Shown here: positions 1 through 12,031 of the stretch, in pieces
How positions within the stretch are numbered: position 1 is the first letter of the stretch
Layout of the letters: each line of letters begins with the position of its first letter
DNA from: Datisca glomerata
Lineage: Eukaryota > Streptophyta > Magnoliopsida > Cucurbitales > Datiscaceae
Length of the DNA: 64,000 nt
NCBI GenBank assembly: GCA_003255025.1
Contig: QANY01012003.1
Location: 126,122-190,121 of the forward strand
Direction of reading: 5' to 3'
Notes under the pieces: model-generated
Told to the model about the DNA's origin: nothing
The model's database searches: none
Seen by the model: the letters and a program-made list of their open reading frames with translations, nothing else
Translations under genes and position numbers: made by a program

Positions 1-380
1 AACAAAATCAAAGTATGATGTCTCCATTAAATGATCACAGCAAGGGAAAAGAGACTAACAGACCCTTCTCTGGTTAGCTTGTTTGCTTTCCTCAAACTGC
101 AACTTCCTCTGCAATCTTAAAACATACCGCTCATGAACCTATCAAAAAGACAAGCGAAATCCCATCACCAGATGCATTCTGTAGCTGATGCTCGAAAAAA
201 AAACAAATTGAAACAAGCTTCTCCATATCAAGTATCTAAAGGCACTTTAAGCAAAGCACAGTCCATGAAACAAGCTGAGTTTTAAGACACCACCAGAATT
301 CAAATTTCAAAATATAAAAGCTCTGTCTGTAGAGAAGGAAGAGGGGTGGGAGAGGAAGAAGCAAAAGGTGGTTGATTTAC

Positions 381-506
381 CAGGTAGAGATAGATAAGAG
401 AGATAAGGTAGAGAGCAATATGGCAGCAATCAAAGATAGAAAGCAACCACAGCAAGCACAACACTATTCCCACATGATGCATTAAAGAAACCTCCATTAA
501 ACCCAT
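381..506 (-). CDS. NTMC2T6-like C2-domain membrane protein, first coding exon (gene continues off left edge)
   Basis: The ATG at 506-504 opens 42 codons that begin MGLMEVSLMHHVGIVL and end LISLIYLYL, followed by a consensus-like donor (CTG|GTAAAT at 381/380). The segment is almost entirely hydrophobic and would form an N-terminal membrane anchor. From memory, plant NTMC2 type 6 proteins (synaptotagmin-like, SMP plus C2 domains, membrane contact sites) start with a short HH-containing anchor, then a LIYLYLVHERYVM junction; here the exon stops exactly before the VHERY part, which should lie left of position 1. The longer open frame to 617 adds a poly-glycine stretch encoded by a (GGA)n tract and is more likely leader. 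No SMP or C2 domain is visible in the window, so the assignment rests on the anchor and the splice position only. Confidence 0.65.
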
Positions 507-840
507 CCTTCCTCCTCCTCCTCCTCCTCCTGTCCAAACGAATAAGCAACAATTTCCAACTCTCCTCACTCTAATTAATAAACACAGCAATTTACAGGCT
601 TGGCTCCAACAATTCAATCAAATGAAACAATTTCGATCCCAAACAAATGAACAATATGTATTCTTACAATCTTAAACCGAAACCCATAGACCTTTTTTAA
701 TCATACGACGATTTCCCAGTAGTAACATTTCAATAAAATGAGGACCCATTTGAATGGAATGGAGGAGAGTTAATAGTTGAGTCTTCAAGAAGTTCCCACG
801 TTCTTGACTCTGTTTTGGTGCAACGTGTCGTGCACCTCTC
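507..840 (-). promoter_or_regulatory. Leader and probable promoter-proximal region of the NTMC2T6-like gene
   Basis: On the minus strand this stretch leads into the ATG at 506. It includes a (GGA)6-7 purine tract at about 509-530 directly before the start codon. No clear TATA box could be picked out. Confidence 0.45.
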
Positions 841-3009
841 CCATATTACTGCTCTGAATGGTAACTGAAACCAACCAGTGTTTGCCGACAAAGAAAAAAA
901 GAAAACAACGAGTTTGTATAACGTTGACTAAATATTGTTTTAAAAAAAAAGGTTGACTGTATATTTTGTTTTTTTACAAGCTAAAAAAGTATATTACAAA
1001 GAGGATAAAACCCAATTGAGAATGAAAATCTTGTATACGGAGAAATTATAGAGATTTGCGGTCATATGATCATTAGTGGTGTCCTTTAGATTAAAAATAA
1101 ACGGTAAAGATATATTCTAATTTAAAAAAAAATTCTTATGTATATAACCATTTGAGTTAAAGGCTTATCATCTTTTTTTAAAATTAATTTCTTTGAGAAA
1201 AGTTAGAATCTATATGTGATTTGTAAATAAACCATACTTGAAATTTAGTCTGTCTTGTTTGCTTCTGATTGAAGGAGGTTTTTCAAAAAAAAAATTCTCT
1301 TCTATTAGATCGAATGCGAGTGACTGTCAAATTTGGTTTACCCTACTGAAGAGACTCATCTTCTCTTCAACAACCCTCTTGTTCATACACATATTTTTTG
1401 TTTTGGATCTTCAGTCCTTAGAAACTTTCATGATTTGGTTTGAGTTGTCTGTCATGATTTGAACGACTCATATCGAACATAAAAAAAATTAAAAAATGGA
1501 CTAAAAAAATTTCTCCACTTATTTTCATCTGAATCTTTCAAATCAAAACAGACAGCTCAAATGAGATCAATGTTTTATACCAATATTTTTACGTCCTTCA
1601 TAAACACACTTTATTAGGCTCCAATGTAAAACTTATTATTTTGAGATTTTTAATTAATTTTGATAACTTTTTTTTTCAAAATTATATTAAAATTTTTAAA
1701 GAAAATGAGAAAATATGATTCAAACTCACGACTTCTAAGATATGAATGTGGGAGTCTAAGATAAAGTTGTCAATTAATTTTGATGACTCAATGTTAGTAA
1801 TAATTATATGTGTTTTTATTTTGTTCTAGACAAAAGTGGTATTAGTTCGCGTATTAACAGAAAATTATAATAGGTAACTCAATAAGTTGTAGTGAAATTT
1901 TGCCCTCATATCTACCCAAGTTCGTTATCCACAAATTATTAATTTCCTAAGATAAAAAAATAAAAAAATCAAGTAATAATTTTCACAGTGTTGAATTATT
2001 CATTTTCTTGTGTTGATAAACAGGTTGTGTTTTATAATTAGTCAGACTTCTAGCAAATCAAATTATCAAATAGGATACAAAGAAGATGTCGTACACGTAA
2101 TTCAAGATAATCAAATCTAATAAACAACACTTAGTTTATCTAATTAAAACTCCTACTCGCTAATCCAAATACATCACACTATTAAAAATTCACCGGTCAC
2201 TTTCTTCCCAATTGAGTGGTGATTATTTATAAAAAAATATCTTAATTTTAATAAATTATTTGAAATTTTAAAGACGTTTATCAGCCATTATATCTCATAT
2301 TTAATCTTCATTTAAGTAAGATGCCCCACTTTTCTCCAACTTTTTCCACATGTGGCTGCGGGACACCGTAACCCAACGGAATCGAACCAACTTGATCAAT
2401 TCTTTTTTTATGATATTGTTTAGATTTTATGAAATAGTTATCGGTTCTAATTTATTATAATCATAAAAGTATATATTTTAATNATATATATATATATATC
2501 AAAATTTTAAATAATCGAATCTATTATAACAAATCAAGCCAAAATCACTATTTAGGTTTTGCTCGGTTCTTAAAAATTGATGAATTCGGTTCAACTATAA
2601 AAATAACTTACTAATCATTCGAACCGAACCGTATACACCCCTATTATCTATATATCTTTGTTTGAAAAAAAACTTAATGGGTGAAGATTTTGAAATTGTA
2701 AAGTTACTTAAACAATATTTGGATCTCAGAAATTTGTAGAAAAATAAAAAGAAAATTTAGATAGTTGTATTTCTATTGTGTGGAGTTTTCAGCATGTGTA
2801 GATGAAATAATTGATGTGAATGAATTTTTTTTACATTAATATTTTCTTCACTTTTTCTCTTATTCCACTTATTTTTCATCATACTTCTATTTCCTTCCTA
2901 CTTTCCAAGATCCAAACATAGTCTTAAATGTGATGATTAAATGAATTTAATATTGCAATTATATTACAGGCAAAAATATATTATAATATGCCGAGGATAA
3001 GTATAATAA
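841..3009. other. AT-rich intergenic DNA, no gene seen
   Basis: Low-complexity AT-rich sequence with many stops in all frames. The short open frame at 1238-1462 has no recognisable domain. An N lies at about 2483, next to a (TA)n run. Nothing else could be supported. Confidence 0.6.
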
Positions 3010-3066
3010 CCTGAACAAATTCTCTTGTACAATAGGTGGAGGGATTGTACAAGAGAATTTGTCAGG
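3010..3066. repeat. Hairpin with about 23-bp arms
   Basis: Positions 3010-3033 and 3044-3066 are reverse complements with a single-base bulge, separated by about 10 bases (AGGTGGAGGG). The right arm forms the start of the LINE-like open frame. Confidence 0.8.
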
Positions 3067-3571
3067 TAGTTGAGCCTGATCAATTATCGTGTGAAATGTT
3101 AGTTTTTTGGAAATCTAAAGCTGATGCTCTTAGTATAACTATTAAAAGAGCTTTGGTAGATTTGAGAACTGATGGTCGGGGAAGGATTTCCTTTGTTTAT
3201 GGCAGTAGGAAGATCATCAAAGGTGGGTAGAATTTGATGATATTGATTTTCCAAGAGAGAATGGCTAATAATTCAATCTCTAGAATTAAAATCAAGAGAT
3301 TTTATGGATTGAGCGAAGTAGGAAAATAATTAAATTTATTACAAAGTACTATACTTGTATGTTTAATGAAGAATCTGCTTCTGATGACATGGTTTGGCTC
3401 TTAGACCCTGTTATAGAAAGAATTTATGATGAAGCTAATAAGAGACTGACAGTGACAGTGATTTTGGAAGAGATAAAACAAGTTGTGTTTTTCCTTAGAG
3501 CTAATAAAGCACCAAATCATGATCGACTCCCTTTCACCATGCATAAACTGATGAATAAAGATGAAAATTAA
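3036..3571 (+). pseudogene. LINE (L1-type non-LTR) retrotransposon fragment
   Basis: Two open frames with intervening breaks (3036-3230 and 3359-3571) read like the segment between endonuclease and reverse transcriptase of plant LINEs. The piece about 3255-3345 gives NSISRIKI, typical of the linker, and the second frame ends with EEIKQVVFFLRANKAPNHD, a degraded form of the family motif in which an EEIK...V..L...KAPGPDG run begins the RT domain. The RT core itself is absent, and stops and frameshifts interrupt the reading. It is a dead 5' portion with no visible poly(A) tail. Confidence 0.65.
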
Positions 3572-3802
3572 AGCTTCTATAAATATGGATACTCCCAAAG
3601 ATGGGTTTCCATCTTTCGTGGTTCCATCCTTACTCTTGTTTGTAATTAAAGTCTTTGATTGAATCTTTTGTGCACTGCCCATTAGACCGACCTGAAACTA
3701 AGAAGAACGGATGAGCGATTTGACAATTCCTCACTTAAAAATGGACATTTCGTTCCGGACAATGGAAACTCAGAAAAAGCTTTACATTCCCCTCCCGATC
3801 AA

Positions 3803-3901
3803 GTTTGCATTGAATATGCATAATCTCTATCCATTATTTTCATAATTGCAGTTTGCATTGAATATGCATAATCTCTTTCTCCATTATTTTCAGAATTGCA
3901 G
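3803..3901. repeat. 48-bp tandem direct repeat, two copies
   Basis: Positions 3803-3850 and 3851-3901 are near-identical direct copies beginning GTTTGCATTGAATATGC. They differ by a few bases and a small insertion. Confidence 0.85.
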
Positions 3902-3924
3902 TATTTATGTTGTGCTTTTTAAAG

Positions 3925-4545
3925 GTTCAAGTAGTCATAAAAAACTACTTGAACTCTTCAAGTAGTCACCTAGTATTTTGGTTGTTGATGATCAAACAAA
4001 AATAATTACTTAAACTCTTCAAATAGTTATAAACAATTACTTGAACCCTTAAAGTATTCATAAACAACTACTTGAAGCTTTCAAATAGTGGTTATGATTC
4101 TGGAAGTCAAAACAAGTAACTACTTGAAGTGTTCAAGTAGTTGAATCTGACTACTTGAACCCTTCAAGTTGTGATTTTGATTCTGAAAATCAAAATAAAT
4201 AATTACTTAAAGGGTTCAAGTAGTTGTATCTGACTACTTGAACTCTTCAAATAATCACTTCTTTTGACTTCCAGAATCAAAATCACTGCTTGAAGAGTTC
4301 AAGTAGTTGTTTATGACTAATTGAATGGTTCAAGTAGTTTTTTTAGTCTATAACTTATACACCAGGTGACTATTTGAAAGATTCAAGTAGTTGTTTATGA
4401 CTACTTGGACCCTTCAAATAGTTATTTTTTATTTGGTCAGTCAGCAACTCAAACACTAGATAATTACTTGAAGGTATCAAGAAGTGTTTATGACTACTTG
4501 AACCCTTCAAATAACTTTTTATGACTACTTAAGCCTTTTTTCCAT
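3925..4545. repeat. Fold-back element made of ACTACTTGAA / TTCAAGTAGT units
   Basis: The roughly 620-bp stretch holds more than twenty copies, in both orientations, of a motif close to ACTACTTGAAC and its complement. Larger segments also mirror each other: 4096-4112 is the exact reverse complement of 4262-4278, and 3967-3987 mirrors about 4442-4461, with a centre near 4185-4215. It can therefore fold at two scales, as small local hairpins and as one long stem. It encodes nothing obvious. It could be a fold-back or MITE-like transposon or an expanded palindromic satellite. Confidence 0.75.
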
Positions 4546-4573
4546 CCAAAAAAATAAGAGAAAATGAACGCTG

Positions 4574-6776
4574 TGTTGGGGGTTATACTCACAAAGTATG
4601 TGTGTTGACATTTTGATATGAAATTCAATGAGAATTATATTTTTCTTATAATTGTTCCTTTAAATTATTGTTGAATAATTTATATAGATTTCTAAAAATT
4701 CCATATTCATTGAGATTATGGTATTGTATTAGTACGAGAGGATTAAAATCATAGATAATGAATAAAATTGTCAGCACCATATTAAAGTATGGAATCTTTA
4801 ATGAATGGTTGCTAATACAGTTCACTAAGCACTATGAATGCGTGTGATATAGATCTAGATCATTGACGTAGATAGACATATCAGTGAAGGTACTTTCTAT
4901 AATGAGATTACATATGATTGGATCGATGTAAATTAATATATTTATCAACGTGTTATTTATCATAAAAATCTAATACACATTAATTCGATGATCATATGTA
5001 GATCAGTCTGACTCCTGAGTAGTCATGAACTCTAGTACATGTTTACTGGATCATTTGATTCACTCGTTAAAGTTTGTTTGGAAAACAGACTAGTGACTTT
5101 TGTTTTGAAAATTCAGTGATGTGGATGGCTGGGAATATGATCTTACAAGATTTGGAATCCAAGTTTTCCTAACAGATCGTATATTGGTTCATTTAAATGT
5201 TAATTCTAGAACTGAATGGTTATTGAGCTCAAATTTCTAATAAGATTATAAATTAGTCATTCACTAGAGGATTAATAGTACTTAAGGATCAAGAGGTAAT
5301 TAGAAGGGTAAAATAATAATTTTGACCAATTCTAATTTATGAATCAATAATTGGAGGACAGAACTACGTGAAATGATTATATCAGTGGACTACATGAGAA
5401 TACTCTGTAAATACAATCTATAATCTTTAAGCGTGCAGGTTATTTAATTAAAGAGTTTAATTAATAATTTGATTTATTGGAGCTTAGGATTATAGGTACA
5501 TGGTCCCAAGTCACCTCTATACTACGTTGTCTAGGAAGTGAATATTTCAGGATATGAGAAAAGAAACTGACTTGTAAATGAACTTTTATTCTGGGGCAAG
5601 TACATAATTATGAGATAATTATGTGTGATTAATTAATTAAGAATTAACTAATTAAATTATTTATATATTTTATATAATTTTTGGAAATTATATATACATA
5701 AATAATTATCGATTATTTTTTCATTATCGATAAGTGAGATAAAATATTTAGTTTATAAAATTAGATAATTAAATTATTATTAGATAATATTTTTTATCAA
5801 CTAAATCTATTATTTATGAAATAAGAGATAATTTAGTTAATAAGAGTAATCAGATATGTTAACTTTGAATTAAATTATATATAAATATTTATCTAATTAA
5901 AATAAATATTTAATTTACAGTAATTATCATGTGTCAATCACTAATTAGGTATCAGAGATTAACATGGACTATTGTAGTGCCACGTGACACTACAATATTG
6001 TGGTGAAACACTGTAGTGCCACATGGCACTACGGTAGTGTCGTGAGGCACTGTGTTGCATTATACAGTGTCATGTGACATTACAGTTGTGCACCATTATA
6101 CAGTGGGTCTCACTACATTGGGTAATTTAAAATTAAATATTAATTTTTTGTTTTAATTATCCTTGAATATATGATATGCCATTATCAAGAAAGATATATA
6201 ACTATTATTCTGATGGCATCAATTAAGTTGAATCAGATCACTAAGTTAAATTATAGCATCAGTTCATCAATCAAGAATTGAGAGAAGAACACAATTTCTC
6301 AAAAATTGATTTTTCTACGATTAACAGTTAATCAAAATCTCTAAAAGAATCATCATCATGTTCTTTTAGAGAATCATCTCACAAAAGTCATTCTCAGTAA
6401 AATCTCTATATTTCATGTGTTGAGTAAATCTAGAGACTGAAAATGTGTCTTGTAATAGTGCCCAGACACGTCCTTGTGCGTTGAAGATTGACTTGAAAGA
6501 TCTTGGTGTGGATCTTGGAGTCTAATGATCGTCGGAACGGTTTCATGGGACGGGGGATCAATCGGTTTTGCAAGGATGATTGATTAAGACTACAAGATAT
6601 ATATGATTTCTAACCATGTATCCTGTAGATTTAATATATAAATATATAATGGATCATGACTAATTTATCATGCGTAATTTTTATTTTATTAAAAGATTTT
6701 ATTTTATTAAAAGTTTAATTTTTAAAATGGTCACGCGCCACACGCTTCTACGTCACACGTGTCGTGACGACCAACA
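4574..6776 (+). repeat. 5' LTR of the plus-strand Copia
   Basis: It starts TGTTGGGGGTTATACTCAC and ends CGACCAACA, the usual TG...CA ends. Its first about 700 bp recur at 18633-19343. At 5971-6110 it holds a cluster of short palindromes centred on CACGTG- or CATG-like cores. Confidence 0.78.
5971..6110. repeat. Cluster of short palindromes in the LTR
   Basis: 5971-5996 is a 26-base near-perfect palindrome around CCACGTGA. A second around CCACATGG lies at about 6013-6032. Related, weaker copies follow with GTCGTGAGGC and GTCATGTGAC cores. The CACGTG core is a G-box, so these may be LTR promoter sites. Confidence 0.6.
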
Positions 6777-6795
6777 AGTGATATCAGAACGGTCT
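6777..6795 (+). other. Primer binding site (initiator Met tRNA type) of the plus-strand Copia
   Basis: Directly after the LTR end, AGTGATATCAGAACGG resembles the usual TGGTATCAGAGC complement of initiator methionine tRNA with two or three substitutions. It fixes the LTR boundary and the element orientation. Confidence 0.65.
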
Positions 6796-7170
6796 TTATA
6801 TATTTATATGTTAAATATTGTGTGTATTTTTTTGTATTATTCATATAATATGAGATATATGTGAATGAATGGATGGTTATATTTTTTTGAATGTATGAAA
6901 AATAATGGATCGATAATTGTATGGTGATTATTGGATTAGGTTTTGTTCTTTTAATTTTTTTCTTAAATCTTGTGTAAGCTGGTTTGGGGCATATGAATTT
7001 TTATAATTTTATTTTGAATATTTATTGTAATTATTCCAATCGTGAGAAGACGAAGAACGCATGAAACGAACGACGGAGGAAAAAGAAATGAAATAGGAAT
7101 TCCTAGGGAATTCCAACGCCAGCACCGAAAATAGGATTTCTGGTGCAGGCATCGTCGGTATTCCAGCGGC

Positions 7171-7175
7171 GTCCA
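7171..7175. other. Target site duplication (GTCCA), left copy
   Basis: GTCCA here matches GTCCA at 16528-16532, immediately outside the right LTR of the inserted Copia. The outer about 60 bp of the left LTR are missing, so the left copy abuts LTR sequence internally. Confidence 0.55.
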
Positions 7176-9050
7176 AGTCAGAATATCAAAAAAATCTAAT
7201 TAACTTATTTAATTAAATTAAGTAACTTAGAATTAAACAACGTGCGATTATACATATATGACATTAAACGAGAAGATAATGTTAGAAATTATTTTTTCAC
7301 ATACACTTTGTATCAGAGAACTTCTTAACTGGCAGAATTTCTTCGAGTGTTATTCGTGTTCTTCAAGTTTCAAGATTCGAATCACATACTTGAACTTCAA
7401 GAATGATTTATAAATTCTGTCCACCAACAACCACCCCTTAATTTCAGAAATATATAACACGAGAATTTTGTATAAGAATTTGAGTGTGGACTCTCAAAAA
7501 GATTGGAAAAGAAAAATCAAAAATTTTCTTTTTCAGTTTAATTTTTTGCGGCAACAGGGGGGAGAGGAAAGCGTTTTTCTAATTCTGATTTTTTAACAAG
7601 CAATTGTATCTTATCCAAAATCTATCTGCAATCAAATTGCTATTATATATTGATAAAATATAATTTTTGATATTTCTAAATATACTCATATATTTTTAAA
7701 TTTCTGAAAATCCACCCCATATATTCATAATTGCCAAAAATTATAATATTCGCTAGAGTTTGAGTTGTATCGAGATTCATCAATCCAATTGCTAAATTAA
7801 TTGATCATTATTAATTAGTTAATTAATTTTTTTATTTACTAATTATCTAATAATTAGAAAATAATAAGCTAATTAATTTTAATATAATCACACTTAACTA
7901 ATTAAGTGACATCACTCATCACATATAAGTGTAGAAAATATGACGTGGCAACCAAAACACATTTTCATCCAATATACTTCATTTCTATATTCCTGTTCTC
8001 ATTAGCTATTTCTGAGACCGAATGGACCCATATGAACAAAGCTAAGGATTCAAATACCTGGTGAATTTATCTCCACAAATGCCCAACTCATTTAATCTTG
8101 ACATCGTACGACTCCATTATAGGTTTGATACCGAATCAACTCTCGATTCATGCGCGCTACATTTTCTGTTATTGTAAGTAAACCCTTTTTATTTTCAGGG
8201 TCCACAGAATATTTTAACATAATACTCATTGTGAATATCAGTAACAAGAGTGAATATAAAATTATCATTTTACCCTTATTGTTATTATTTTCTTATCTCT
8301 TTTATTGACTGTGAATAAGAAAGACATATTAGTAAATTGTCTCGTACAATTCACAAGTCTTAATCAATGACTCAATTCTTTGAATACCTACCCAGGTTAA
8401 TTTATTTACACACTCATCAATAATGTATAAGGTGATATTGTTACTTTCGTAATCGAACCACGAATTTTCATATTTATGAATCACGTAATTCCAACTTAAT
8501 TGAATTACAATCCCAACAGTCGAGGTATTGCCCGCCAATTTAAACTCACTCATTTGACATATGAAATATTGCAACTAACGAAGTCAAGTTATGTATTCAC
8601 CTCAAGATTAAGGTAATTATGAAAATACCGTTAATGTGTAACAATTAGATTTAGAGCTTGATAAACGATTTTGGGCTCTAAGTAATTTGTTACCGGTCTA
8701 ATCAACATGTTCATAACATGTCTACGTCAACCATTTGAGTATCCACTCACATGCCCTAAGACTGGCATCCATTGGTTCAACCTGACAGTCGTAATCAGAA
8801 TTGATTGTCCCATCAATCCTAAGACTGTGAATATCATTCTAAACTTTCTCATAAGAGTTTGTCTGGAGATACCTCTGTCTTCACTCTTCGTTCGTTGATG
8901 AAAGTTTCAGAACTTGAATGATTTATAGACACACTTTAGTTTAAAAAAAATTTTAATTTATTCATAAGAATTCTATAATACTAATGTCTAGGAAATAAAT
9001 AAATACAAATAAATAGTTATTACACGCTACTTTATGGAAATATTCTAAGA
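7176..9050 (-). repeat. 3' LTR of the minus-strand Copia (outer end missing)
   Basis: It matches 14642-16527 over almost its full length, for example the segments at 7250-7400 and 14770-14920. It lacks about 60 bp corresponding to 14642-14705 and joins GTCCA directly. The ORF-like stretches 8329-8574 and 15821-16093 are the same LTR sequence in both copies, not genes. Confidence 0.8.
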
Positions 9051-9620
9051 ATCTCCCACTTGGACTAAAGTATGTGTGTACAATCTCTTATCCCCAATCC
9101 TTCCAGAAGACCTTAAAGTCTTCATGAATGGATCTGTCAGGTTGTTGACCGTTGAAATATGTGTAACCATAACATCTTCACGCTGATTAATTTCTCTAAT
9201 CAAGTGATATTTACGTTCTATGTGTTTAGATCTCTTATGGCTTCTAGGTTCCTTAGAATTTGCTACAACCCCACTGTTATAATAATAACGTGTCATGGGC
9301 TTGTAAGCGTCTAGAACAACTTCTAGAGTTTTCAAGAACTTTCTAAGCCACAAAACCTCATGTGCAGCTTCACAAGCTGCCACATATTCACCTTTCATGG
9401 TTGAATCAACAATTTAAAATTGCTTGATACTTCTCCATACAACTGCTCCACCGTTCTTTTCAGGATGAATACCGATATTAAAGAGGACCTCCTAGAATCC
9501 TTGTCTACTTGGAAATCAGGATCAGTATACCCTGTCATATTCAGGTCAGTACATGAGTACACAAGTATGTAATTCCTTATTCTCCTCAAATACTTAAAGA
9601 TGTGCTTGACGAACATTCCA
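9045..9620 (-). pseudogene. Copia RNase H domain (minus-strand element)
   Basis: Broken frames read KHIFKYLRRIRNYILVYS, then YTDPDFQVDKDSRRS, then EYVAACEAAHEVLWLRKFL and HIERKYHLIRE. These are the standard Copia RNase H blocks (HIL/F KYLR, the first catalytic Asp in YTD.D, EYVA, W.R, KHI...HIRE). Two frame changes occur. Confidence 0.85.
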
Positions 9621-9739
9621 ATGCTCGATTCCAGGATTAGATTGGAAACTACTCACCATGCCCACGACATAGCAAATGTCTAGCCTTGTGCAAAGCATCG
9701 CATCCATAAGACTTCTTACGGCTAAGGCATAGAGAGTCT

Positions 9740-10640
9740 TTCTCATGTTTTCCACTTCTTGAGTCTTAGGAGACTTCTCCTTAGAGAGGTTGACTGCATG
9801 TCTAAAGAGAAGAAATCATTTCTTGGAGTTTTGCACATTGAAGCGGTCCAACACTTTATCAATATAAGATGCTTGAGACAATGTAAATTGTCTGTTCTTC
9901 CTATCTCGAAAAAGATCTGAATACCTAAGACAAATGCAGATCCTGCAAGATCCTTCATATCAAATTTCTTTGCAAGTCAAATCTCGACATCGGATAATTT
10001 CTTTGCAAGTCAAAACTATAATTTTTAATAGTTTCATCGAATCTAATATTTCACAATCGTGACGCTTACTTAAGTCCATAAATGAACTTCTGCAGTTCAT
10101 AAACTTTACTCTATTGGTCTTTCTCCATGAACTCGCCTGGTTGAGCCATATAAATACGCTCGTCAAGATTATCATTCAAAAAAATAGTCTTGCCGTTCAT
10201 TTTCCAGATATCATAATCAAGGTCAGCAGTAACGGACAAAAGGATTCGGATGGATTTAAGCATGGCCACCGGTGAAAATGTATCAGCATAGTCTATACCT
10301 TTCTTTTGAGTGTAGCCCTTGGCTACCAACCTAGCTTTGAACGTCTCTACATTCCCATCCGGACCTCTTTTCTTCTTATAGATCCATCCATTTGCATCTT
10401 GCGGGTTTTACCCATTCAGGAGGATATACAAGCTTTCAGACTTCATTCGAGTACATCGAATGTATCTCAACATTCATGGCTTCTTGCCATAAGTTTGCTT
10501 CAGGACCTGCCATGGCCTCTAAGTAGGAGATAGGTTCATCAAGGTCCTTATCTGAGACAGCTATCAAAGTTTCTCCATAGGATATATACCTCTTAGGCTG
10601 TCTCACAACCCTCCCACTATGTCGAGACTCCATTAAGCTC
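9740..10640 (-). pseudogene. Copia reverse transcriptase (minus-strand element), YVDD region lost
   Basis: Recognisable parts in order: SGRVVRQPKRY, then EAMAGPEANLWQEAMN, the VAKGYTQKKGIDYADTFSPV block and DYDIWKMNGKTIFLN, then, after a gap, FDMKDLAGSAFVLGIQI. The interval that should hold the YVDD catalytic box is replaced by a short duplicated stretch (TTGACTTGCAAAGAAATT occurs twice near 9960-10010). The enzyme cannot have been active in this form. Confidence 0.85.
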
Positions 10641-10739
10641 TAGCTCTTGTCGTGGTTCTTCTATTATTGAATCAGAAACAATTTTTGATGGGAAGTCTGT
10701 GTCCTCCCACTCAATAATTTCTCTAGCACAACTATTTTT

Positions 10740-11760
10740 CTCGTCTATACACTTTTACTATAATCTTCTTCAAGAAAATGAGCATTCGTGCTAATAAATG
10801 TTTTCTGGTCATTCGTACTATAGAAGATGTATCATTTCACTCCTTTAGGATATCCTACGAACATGAATAATTCTGAACGATTGGCCAACTTGCATGTCTT
10901 CGATTTTAGAACATGTGCTGGGCACCCCCATATTTTAAAATGGTTAATAGACGACTTTCGTTCATACCATCTTTCATATGGTATACTAGGCACCATCTTC
11001 GACAGAACTTAGTTCAGAATATATGCCACTATTTCCAAGGCATATCACCAGAAGGAATCTGGGAGTGATGAGTAACTCATGATGGATCTAACCAGATCCA
11101 TCAGAGTTCGATTCCTTCTCTCTCACACAATTTTGCTATGGCGTACCAGGTGTTGTAAGCTGAGAAAGAATACATTCTTCCTTAAGAAAGTCTTCAAACT
11201 CTCCTAGCAAGTACTCTCCACCACAATCAGATCGTAGTGTTTTAATTTATTATTCTAGTTGCTTTTCAACCAAGGCCTTATACTCTTTGAACTTTTCAAA
11301 GGTTTTAGACTTTTGCCGCATTAGATAAACATGACCAAAACATGAGTAGTCACATGTGAAGGTTACGAAGTATTCATAACCTCTTCTTGCTTGGAGATTC
11401 AATGGCCCACATACATCACTACGTATGAGTTCAAGGTATTGAGTGGCTATTTCGCCTTTTGCTAAAAAAGGTCTCTTGGTCATTTTGCCTTCAATACAAG
11501 ATTCGCATGTGGGTAGTGATCTTACACAAATTTTGCAAAGGACCATCATTCACAAGTCTTTTAAGCCTGTCCAGGCTAATATGCCCAAGGCGTAAGTGCC
11601 ATAAATAGATTAGATCGGTTGAGTTATACTTCAACCTTTTACTATCCCTTTGTGAATCATTATTCACTTCAGTGTCACATATCATTGGAACTATTAGTTT
11701 TACGTGAAACAATTTACTAAACATGCATGCAACAATAATTAAGCATTCATTTCTAAACAT
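10740..11760 (-). pseudogene. Copia GAG-pre-integrase and integrase (minus-strand element)
   Basis: LWHLRLGHISLDRLKRLV is the pre-integrase HHCC start and SLPTCESCIEGKMTKRPF its CxxC end. The core follows with LIRSDVCGPLNLQARRGYEYFVTFTCDYS. Further down, about 11010-10740 gives FKIWGCPAHVLKSK and SELFMFVGYPKGVK, the usual integrase C-terminal part. Stops and shifts interrupt it, and the central core between about 11050 and 11240 is poorly preserved. Confidence 0.85.
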
Positions 11761-12031
11761 ACTAATATATTTATCAATTAATTTAAGATCAAATCATTGC
11801 TAAATTAATGCACCAATAGAAATAAGATTCTTCCAAAAAATGGAGACATGATAAACATCACGTAAAATAATAAAATTTTTCTCAAAACATAATTTAAAAG
11901 TTCCCACAGATACGGACGATACTAGTGCTCAATTACCCCAGCAGAAGTTGTACTCGCCCTCGTCAAGCCTTTTGACTTCCCTGAACCCCTTTAGATCCCA
12001 ACCCTTTTAGATACTCTGGGTAGTTGCGATT

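Noticed and set aside
3925..4545. Repeated short units resembling a CRISPR array
   Set aside because: Spacing is irregular, units occur in both orientations, spacers are not unique, and the DNA is plant nuclear.
8329..8574. 81-residue minus-strand frame with a near copy at 15821-16093
   Set aside because: Both lie at equivalent positions in the two LTRs of the inner Copia; the similarity is due to the LTR, not to a gene family.
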